Assembly (NCBI RefSeq): GCF_000204055.1
Contig: NW_006768826.1
Span: forward strand, 332,815 to 396,814
DNA: 64,000 nucleotides
Direction: 5' to 3'
Origin: Melampsora larici-populina 98AG31
Taxonomy: Eukaryota > Basidiomycota > Pucciniomycetes > Pucciniales > Melampsoraceae
Shown here: positions 57,484 through 64,000 of the stretch, piece after piece
Position numbering within the stretch: the first letter of the stretch is position 1
Layout of the letters: the number at the start of each line of letters is the position of its first letter
Notes under the pieces: generated by a model
Seen by the model: only the letters and a program-made list of their open reading frames with translations
Database searches by the model: none
Told to the model about the DNA's origin: nothing
Program-made: the position numbers and the translations under genes

Positions 57484-57745
57484 TGTTATGAATGTCACTA
57501 ATGTGTTATTGTGTATGACATCATAGTTGTATGCTAATACTATTTCTCTCATTCAATATCCTTATAATCTATTAGCATAGTTATAGTATATATTGTATTT
57601 CGTTTTGTTAGATAGGATTGGTTCTTTCTTCACCTTTCCTAATTGTTCTAACATTTCTCTCAAGGTATGTTCTATTACTTTATGCAATAGTACCTTTCCT
57701 AATTGTTCTAACATTTCTCTCAAGCTGTGAGAATCAATCTTATCA
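57484..57745 (+). repeat. 3' LTR of the copia element
   Basis: 262 bp, same ends as the other LTRs. Followed by AGGCA, identical to the bases preceding the LTR at 39178. Confidence 0.92.
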
Positions 57746-58357
57746 AGGCATCTACTTGAAGATAAGCTCAAATAGACATTGGACAAAAGGGTCAGGACAT
57801 TCATGGATGAAATTGGAGAATGAATTCAGATGATGGACTGACAACTAAAGAAGTCAGATCAAGTTCCTAATATTGTATTATCTTGTCGTTTGAAGTTGAG
57901 AAGTTGAGAAGTTCAAGTTGAGTGAGATGAAGTGAACTGTAATGTACGGCTTTTACTACATGCCATACCTCTACATACACATGCTGTATTCAAATTTTAA
58001 GTCTACAACCTGTCAACTCCACACACGTGATAACAAGAGTTTGAAACATTCACATCACTCACAGATCTCATGCTCCCTCACCCTGGCCTCTACATAGCTC
58101 CTCACACACCTCATTAGTTTGGTGGAGTTTACTTACGGCCTCAATCCTGATGAAGCTCAAGTGATGATGTGTACTTTGATTCTAATGCACAGTCTATATA
58201 TCTCAATGGCTTTCAAATCCCCGACTTTTGTTCCTTTTATTATTTGGCCACTTTCACAGCAGCACCAGTCTAACTTCAAAATCTGGACACAGGTATATAT
58301 GTATAAACGTAATAGATGATCATATCACCAACTAAAATAAACTACAAAATGTGATTA
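57746..58357. other. Intergenic, nothing recognised
   Basis: No gene or repeat. On the minus strand this would be the upstream flank of the fragment 38861-39177 if the two copia borders were once adjacent. Confidence 0.45.
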
Positions 58358-58973
58358 CAGCTGTTTGCATAAAAAATGCCGTCACCCTTTTTTATTTTTC
58401 ATTTTTTTTAAGTTGCACTAAAAATTACCAACATAGTTCTACATCAAGAGCAGCTGTAGTTGATCATGATGTGCTGAACTTTAAAGGTTGTATGGCATAT
58501 GTGCAGATCCCCTTTTTTGATCTTGTCCCACCTTTTGACTCGTCTTCACCCCTCTCCGATCACAGACACACCTTCTACCCTCTCCGATTTGGATTACTCA
58601 CAGTGGGGTAATGTGAGCACGCCGGTTGGACGTTGTTGTCTTGAGGCGGGATGCGGAGTCTAGCCAGAGGGGTTAGAAGTGCTTCAGAATGAAGCTCAAA
58701 ATACTTTCATGCCCTATTGGTGCCGGGTTGTCCATTGTGATGCTGAGCTTTGGTTGCAACCATACCAAAGGTTGAGAAAGCTTGTGCATTTCGGATACAA
58801 AGGCAGCAATACTTGTGATCTTTCAGGATCTTTGGCAAACTTTGCACCCTTGAGAAAGTTGAGTACAGCCTACCACAGCTCTTACGTAGAATCTACATTG
58901 GTAATTTTTAGTGCAACTTTGAAAAAATAAAAAAAATAAAAAAGGGCGACGGCGTTTTTTATGCAAACAGCTG
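58358..58973. mobile_element. MITE with long inverted repeats and TA duplication
   Basis: 616 bp flanked by TA (58356-58357, 58974-58975). Arms start CAGCTGTTTGCATAAAAAA and run about 75 bp at roughly 90% identity, sharing the block AGTTGCACTAAAAATTACCA, with weaker complementarity further in. No transposase frame. The TA target suggests mobilisation by a Tc1/mariner-family enzyme, although its ends differ from the Tc1 element at 23877. Confidence 0.75.
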
Positions 58974-59504
58974 TATTAAAAAGATACCACAATGTTGGGT
59001 TGTATGTACCATAGGTTGATATATCCATGCTTCTTGGACTTAATAAAAGTGTGAAGAGTCTGGAGATCCCAAAATGCCTACATATTGTTTTCCTGAAAGG
59101 CTTGGTGTGATCAGTTCCAGAAGGTGTGTATGACAGAGCCCAGCTTTACCAGGAAGTTTTGTTTATTTGCTTAAAGTCCCTCAAACTTAACCAATTCCCT
59201 CACCAAAGTGACTCCTGAGCCCAAGGCTATCAGGCACTGTAGCTATATACTTGTGCTCTGCTCACTCCTTAAGCTTGATGAATTGTCAACTCAGTCTCCG
59301 TGTCCTAAGCACATAAACATAATTTGTCCCAAAAGATGAAGTTTTGGTACAAAATTTTCAAGTGGAGACTCGCTCGATTTATTCCGAGAGACCGAGGGGA
59401 TCTCTTTAGGTTGAATGGATTGGCTATATTTTGGTCAAGTTGGCTTTCCTAAACATCCTTTTCTTCGACTTGAATGCCACACATCTCAAGAAAGGTACTA
59501 CAAG
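58974..59504. other. Intergenic spacer between two MITEs
   Basis: No gene, RNA or repeat recognised. Confidence 0.45.
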
Positions 59505-60320
59505 CACTACACCAAATGTAATCTTTACCGGGCGGTAAAGAAAACTACTGACATAGAAAAGTCCCGAGGCAACAGGAAGAGAGCTAAAAATCTGAAAAAA
59601 TATGCACCTTGTTCCTAGATGTTGGGGCGTCATGATGAGTATTTTTTTGTATTTTACACACGGATATTGGTTAATGTACTAACAATAAAGGCTGAGAATC
59701 ATCAAAAACCCACCTGTAACAATACCTGAAATTTGGCCCTTGATTTTGAAGACAGGATTTTGGAATCTTCAAACATCAATACCTTTTGCAGTTCTGAATC
59801 CAATCACTCAATTTGAAGTGCATTATAAAGGTGAGGCTTTCCTCTAAATTTTTCATTGAGACATCACATCTGTAGCTGTTCTAAAAAAGATCCTACAGAG
59901 CTATTCATGCAGAACTGTTTGAACATATGTAGAGTGTTTAAATGACTAGATAGAACCTTACTAACATTATGAAGTGTGAAGGAGAATAGTTCAGCTTTTG
60001 AATGAACCAAAAATCGAGTTATTTGGAGCAGAATTGCAAAAGGTATTGAAGTTTTTAGACCACAAAATATTGTCTTCATACTCATGACCTGAATTTCAAG
60101 TATTGTTACATGTGAGTTTTTGATGATTTTCAGCGTTTATTGTTAGTACATAAACCAATATCTGCGTGTAAAATACAAAAAAATACTCATCATGACGCCC
60201 CAACATCTAGGAACAAGGTGTATATTTTTTCAGATTTTTAGCTCTCTTCCTGTTGCCTCAAGACTTTTCTATGTCAGTAGTTTTCTTTACCGCCCGGTAA
60301 AGATTACATTTGGTGTAGTG
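59505..60320. mobile_element. Palindromic CACTA-type MITE
   Basis: 816 bp starting CACTACACCAAATGTAATC and ending with its inverse, flanked by a 3-bp duplication AAG (59502-59504, 60321-60323). The two halves are inverted copies over almost the whole length. The outer 200 bp are about 97% identical and include TTTACCGGGCGGTAAAG, itself a small hairpin. The inner part diverges but stays alignable to near the centre. CACTA termini plus a 3-bp duplication indicate the CACTA/EnSpm superfamily. No coding capacity. Confidence 0.8.
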
Positions 60321-60323
60321 AAG

Positions 60324-61024
60324 GGTACTTCGAAGTGAAATTGTGCTGTCAATGTTTAATAACCTTCCAAAAGCGAGATATCGGCTCCCAACTATTCACA
60401 TTTGGTATACACTCACTCTCGGATACCGACTGATTCTGAGATTTATGACTGGAATTCCTAATCAAATGCTCAAATAATGAAAACTTTGATTGAAGCAGGT
60501 AACACAGAAGGATTTTAGTACGATTTTGAGAACTATGTCAAGACACCTTGTTTGTAATTCTCCGGCAGCCTTTCAGGTGAAGAGTTCACAACTCTAGCAA
60601 TCGCAGGCTATCAGATTGAATGAAGACAGATACAGATAATATTGTCGTCAGATTTCTTAACTTCACTCTAGTAGGAAATGGTCAGACGTACATATGACTG
60701 GTCTGTCCGTAAACCAATGATTGCAAATGAAATCGTGAGCATCTTTATTCCTACAGGCTGAAGATGTTTGATGATAAAAGATGGGATGAACAAAAACAAC
60801 TTGTGTGATGGGTTGATGAGAAAAGAAAAGTTTTACTGACTGTAATGTTGCGTGTCGTAGTATCCGTAGGTGTAAAATTTTTTTTTGGCACTGGGAGTGG
60901 CTTGACCTCCGTAGAAAGTTACAGGCACGCAGCCGTCCATTCTCAAATAATTCACATCTGTAAATTCATTATATGGTTCCGATTCCAATCAGTTTCCAAT
61001 GTGTATACAAATTTGATAGAGAGA
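60324..61024. other. Intergenic, nothing recognised
   Basis: No coding frame with domains. Ends at the first direct repeat of the DIRS/Ngaro-like element. Confidence 0.45.
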
Positions 61025-61186
61025 GAATAGGTATGGTGCTTGTGTGATTCCGGCTAAAACTCATAGTTGAAAGGTTTTAGCTTGAATCGGGGCGTAGAGC
61101 CCTAGTTGCAATGTAGAAGAGAAACTATACAGGATAGTATCTAGGTGTACATGCAACTTACTAGAAGGTTGATAAAAAGGTCCGCT
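61025..61186. repeat. Direct repeat, copy 1
   Basis: 162 bp starting GAATAGGTATGG and ending AAGGTCCGCT. Two substitutions from the copy at 61588, no indels. Immediately downstream GGGGCGGACT inverts the last bases (GTCCGC/GCGGAC). Confidence 0.9.
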
Positions 61187-61587
61187 ATGGGGCGGACTAA
61201 AAAAGTATTACAAAATATCATAAAAGGGAGAGGAGTGGTGGGACAATTTTAATTTAGATTAATCAACTATCAGGACGATGATAGGAAGATTAAAATAAGG
61301 TCTGGTCTCGAGTAAATGAGAATACTATTGATGAGAGGAATGAAGATCTTTAAAATAAAGATAAGAAGTGGGAAGAACAAATAGTTCGAGACCATCCACT
61401 TTGAATATAAGTAAATCAAATGGTAAACAGCTCTCATTACTTGGAAGGTAATGAGGGATTTTTAGTAAGATTGCACAGGAGTGCAATCGCGTAAGACGCG
61501 AATTTGGCTTTCTAAGAATTCGTCGAGGCTACATCACGTGGCCCCGTAACCTATTCTCGTACCTAGAAGATTTCTCCTAGCACCCAA
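61187..61587. other. Spacer with consecutive hairpins between the direct repeats
   Basis: 401 bp containing CTCATTAC/GTAATGAG (61433-61455), GATTGCAC/GTGCAATC (61469-61488) and, directly abutting, CGCGT/ACGCG (61488-61500). GGTCTCGA and TCGAGACC are also opposed at longer distance. No coding frame. Confidence 0.55.
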
Positions 61588-61749
61588 GAATAGGTATGGT
61601 GCTTGTGTGATTCCGGCTAAAACTCATAGTCGAAAGGTTTTAGCTTGAATCGGGGCGTAGAGCCCTAGTTGCAATGTAGAAGAGAAACTATACAGGATAG
61701 TATCTAGGTGTACATGCAACTTACTAGAAGGTTAATAAAAAGGTCCGCT
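61588..61749. repeat. Direct repeat, copy 2
   Basis: Same 162-bp unit as 61025-61186, with TCGA for TTGA and GTTAAT for GTTGAT. Such internal plus terminal direct copies resemble the split direct repeats of Ngaro/PAT elements. Confidence 0.9.
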
Positions 61750-61984
61750 TCCACCCACTAGTATAAGAGTATATGATGGGTACTTAAAGAGAAGTTTGAT
61801 GGAAAAAAGGGAGCCTTTTTAATAAGATGCCAATGAGAGCATATATGTATAGATTTTTACGGGAAAAAATAGTAAAGATAAGAATGCATCTGGCCTATAG
61901 GAATAGGTAGATGAATCAGAATCTAGACGAAAAAAGTAGAAAGAAGTAAGCAGGCTTACTAAAGACTAGCAGGACCAGTACGGG

Positions 61985-62490
61985 ATTCACAATTTTGAAA
62001 CGATAGTCATCAAAACTCTGTCTGATAGAAGAAAGAGGATGAGTTATGCGAAACAGGCTCTCGGGGAGTAAGAGGACTTACAAGAGAGAGATGATCGACC
62101 GCAGGGGAAGAAGAATCGAGTAAAGATAGTCATCTAGAGCAAAGCTGGAGATATGACATGAGGCTAGTGACAATTTGAGCAAAAAGGTAATTGCTTACAG
62201 AAATGCCAGAGATCGACCACAGGGGAGAATCACAAAAAATCAAATGATAGTCATCATGTCAATCTACAGAAGAGAGAGATGAGTAAATGCGACAAGATTT
62301 TTAAAAGTAAGAACTTACAAAAAAAAAATGTGCAGGAACAACCGCAGGGGAAGAGCAAGAGATAGTCATCCAAATGAATCTGAAAAGAAACAAGGATAAG
62401 TATGATTGCTAGTAAAGATGAGTAAGAGGACTTACACATCAAAAATGGATCGACCTTAGAGGAGGATAGATAGAGAACATAAAAAGAAAG
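61985..62490. repeat. Degenerate tandem array, four units of 112-125 bp
   Basis: Each unit has CTTACA, then (G)ATCGACCGCAGGGGA or a variant (cores starting near 62096, 62214, 62339 and 62451), and GATAGTCATC (also near 62004) in the first three. Spacing is 118, 125 and 112 bp. No protein-coding pattern. It lies downstream of the recombinase in the element's orientation. Confidence 0.65.
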
Positions 62491-62600
62491 AAACATGACA
62501 ACCTAGGAAGGGAGTAGTTCAGTAATTTATAATTCTCGAAAACCATAGACAGTAAGAAGACTTACTAGGCATGGGAAACGGGGTTTTTTTTTTTTTTTTT

Positions 62601-63605
62601 TTAGTGTTTGAAGACAATAGATGCACCAATGTGAGTACCCATGCGAACATCGAGTGATGCTACGGCAGGCATGGCTAGGAAAGGATGTTCCCGGATGTAT
62701 GTTTCAAAGGCAGAGGAGGACCATCGGCCGATTGACTTGATAGCATCCTTGCTAAGACCAGCTTGAAATAAGGCTGTAGCACCACCTGCGCGAAGGGAAT
62801 GACCGGAGCGGGTGTTTTTGAAGTGAGATTTCATCTTTGAATCGAACCAACTGCGAGTAGGATAAGAACCATTCGCCCGAATGAAGAGTAGAGGTTCACA
62901 GGGAAACGATTCCTTCAAATCTCTCCAGGCAAGATAGTTGATTATAAGAGACATCGGGTCAGAAGGAGAATGTTTCCGAGCACGGATGTAGATGGGAGAG
63001 CCACGACTATATTGATCCGTTTTGTTGTAGGGGAGTAGATATTTAATATAGTTGCGACATTCTGAGATGGAAAGTGATGAGCGTCTGATGAAATTACCAG
63101 GGCTTCGGGCGTAGTGGCAGTCAGGAACAACTAGTTCGCCATTACGATGTAGTCCAGCAAAGGCGAAAGATAGAATTGTAGCGAAGAGCAAGTCGTCTAG
63201 ATCGGTGGCGGCTAAAACAACGGAGTCAATGTCTTCGATAAGCATGGGATTTGCTCTTTTGATGGGTTTAGAAAAGCGTTTCTTGCAACCAATGATTAGA
63301 CCTCTAACTCTGTCAGACATACGAGCAGTACGAGCGAAGAGGAATTGAGGGCAGCAATAAACTATGCCGGTGAGATAACCGTTGACAGTATCAGGACGGA
63401 GTTTACGGCACATAACGGAGCAGTAGCGAAGAAGGGTGATTTCATTAGGAATCGGAGGAGTATTTCGATTGAAGCAGAATTTTTCAAAACTACAATAGGC
63501 TGATTGGTATTTTTTGATTGTAACGGTTCTTCTTTTGGCGACGATATCATTTTCAACTTGAAGATCGATGGCTGAGAAGTCAAATGAGGAACTGGTGGAA
63601 TTCAT
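62601..63605 (-). CDS. Tyrosine recombinase/integrase of DIRS/Ngaro-like element
   Basis: Frame open from 63722; I prefer the ATG at 63605, giving 334 residues. Numbered from 63605, the recombinase tetrad is Arg154 (in GLHRNGEL), Lys195 (in LPYNKTD), the His269-x-x-Arg272 pair (HSLRAGG), Trp295 and the nucleophile Tyr303 (in GRWSSSAFETYIREH). An N-terminal SAM-like helical domain (TIKKYQSAYCSFEKFC) precedes it. The enzyme would integrate circular element DNA through a Tyr-DNA bond, with no target duplication. No lesion seen. The TAA is followed directly by an A tract (62584-62600 on this strand). Confidence 0.85.
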   Translation of the reverse strand: MNSTSSSFDFSAIDLQVENDIVAKRRTVTIKKYQSAYCSFEKFCFNRNTPPIPNEITLLRYCSVMCRKLRPDTVNGYLTGIVYCCPQFLFARTARMSDRVRGLIIGCKKRFSKPIKRANPMLIEDIDSVVLAATDLDDLLFATILSFAFAGLHRNGELVVPDCHYARSPGNFIRRSSLSISECRNYIKYLLPYNKTDQYSRGSPIYIRARKHSPSDPMSLIINYLAWRDLKESFPCEPLLFIRANGSYPTRSWFDSKMKSHFKNTRSGHSLRAGGATALFQAGLSKDAIKSIGRWSSSAFETYIREHPFLAMPAVASLDVRMGTHIGASIVFKH

Positions 63606-64000
63606 TAGAAGGAGGAATACCTTGGCGATGGAATTCAGAGGGAAAAGGTAACTCGAAGAATTGAGCTTTCTTGAAGTTGCTACGAATTCTGTCGGTCCTG
63701 CCCCTGGAAAGATCGTCGGCAATCTCGTTTCTGAGCCCTTCTAGATGACGGACCTTAATTCGCAAGGAATGTTCCAGCATTAGGTCTACTGCATAACGAA
63801 ATAGATCATGAGTAATTTCCGAGGGACGATGAGAACTAAATAGATCTGAAACATTAGTGTTGTCAGTAAATATCAGGATCTTTTTAGAACCGAGTTCGGC
63901 GCCAATACGAATAGCTGAAACCACGGCGAATAATTCCGCCCAGAAGTTATTCCTGGAAGGTGCAGGAAATATGAGCGAAAAGGCATGGTTCAACTTGACA
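63580..64000 (-). CDS. RT/RNase H polyprotein C-terminus (RNase H), cut by window edge
   Basis: Frame open to the window end and stopping at 63580, with about 140 residues visible. RNase H signatures: FWAELFAVVSAIRIG, ILIFTDNTNV with the catalytic Asp, and RNEIADDLSRG, typical of DIRS-group elements. The last 26 bp overlap the preferred start of the recombinase gene. The reverse transcriptase should lie beyond 64000. Confidence 0.8.
   Translation of the reverse strand, partial: VKLNHAFSLIFPAPSRNNFWAELFAVVSAIRIGAELGSKKILIFTDNTNVSDLFSSHRPSEITHDLFRYAVDLMLEHSLRIKVRHLEGLRNEIADDLSRGRTDRIRSNFKKAQFFELPFPSEFHRQGIPPSNEFHQFLI

Larger units (their letters stand above)
52851..57745 (+). mobile_element. 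Nearly complete but disabled Ty1/copia retrotransposon
   Basis: 4895 bp with 262-bp LTRs (52851-53112, 57484-57745; about two differences), a half-tRNA-type primer site, gag, pol and a G-rich polypurine tract. Gag is disrupted around 53865-54040, pol shifts frame near 54680, and a TGA sits at 55878-55880. The flanking 5-mers do not match (GTACC left, AGGCA right), so its two ends do not come from one simple insertion event. Confidence 0.9.
61025..64000 (-). mobile_element. DIRS/Ngaro-like tyrosine-recombinase retrotransposon, partial
   Basis: On the minus strand an RNase H domain of the DIRS type enters from the window edge. It overlaps a tyrosine recombinase gene, and the terminal region with two 162-bp direct repeats and a degenerate tandem array follows. 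No DNA methyltransferase domain lies between RNase H and recombinase, which fits Ngaro-like rather than DIRS1-like elements. The reverse transcriptase and the other end lie beyond 64000. The border at 61025 is simply the outer edge of the last direct repeat. Confidence 0.7.

Noticed and set aside
61985..62490. Regularly spaced repeats resembling a CRISPR array.
   Set aside because: Units are degenerate, longer than CRISPR repeats, with similar rather than unique spacers, and the genome is clearly eukaryotic with spliced genes.
1..64000. tRNA, rRNA or other structured RNA genes.
   Set aside because: I scanned by eye for cloverleaf and conserved rRNA blocks and found none convincing; a tRNAscan/Infernal run would be decisive.

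Overview
This is a nuclear window from a basidiomycete, most likely a rust fungus (Pucciniales). GT-AG introns of about 60-110 bp are dense. The genes include a pectin lyase with micro-exons, an Adp1-type ABC transporter, an ING/PHD chromatin protein, a GH18 chitinase and a giant IRA/neurofibromin RasGAP, and repeat load is very high. Moderate GC and the effector-like secreted protein fit a Melampsora-like rust, but genus is inference. Two runs of exactly 100 N (2557-2656, 40043-40142) are scaffold gaps.

Layout. 277-2148 (minus) is a decayed Mutator-like element with a FAR1-type zinc domain and an OTU protease domain. 2657-7030 holds a small gene family: a partial gene with two helix-turn-helix (HTH) domains, a secreted protein with a plant-type DLNxxP repression motif, and a broken HTH tail behind it. 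8802-29097 is the host-gene block: mitoribosomal protein mS45, a small unknown protein, chitinase, ADP1-like ABC transporter divergent from an ING protein, an intact Tc1 transposon, and a 13-exon pectin lyase. 30703-39177 is a nested retroelement zone. An old copia-type LTR received a 1.0-kb element made of serial hairpins and then a very young, intact Ty3/chromovirus with self-priming and -1 frameshift signals. 39178-57745 contains a copia 5' end, a gap, the whole IRA/NF1 gene and a nearly complete copia element. Target-site evidence suggests the outer borders (39177 and 57746) were once adjacent, so this segment is either a scaffolding chimera or the product of copia-copia recombination. 57746-64000 carries two inverted-repeat MITEs, including an 816-bp palindromic CACTA-type element, and one end of a DIRS/Ngaro-like tyrosine-recombinase retrotransposon that runs off the window.

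How the parts relate. Chitinase, pectin lyase and the secreted DLNxxP protein are the secreted, potentially host-facing products. mS45, ADP1, ING and IRA/NF1 are housekeeping or regulatory. Most other sequence is transposon-derived. The most novel lead is the 2657-7030 family. One member couples a predicted signal peptide to a DLNxxP motif, and its relatives carry tandem DNA-binding HTHs, which suggests secreted proteins that could bring a plant corepressor to DNA. Exon coordinates were derived by hand from reading frames, phases and splice sites and have not been checked against transcripts.
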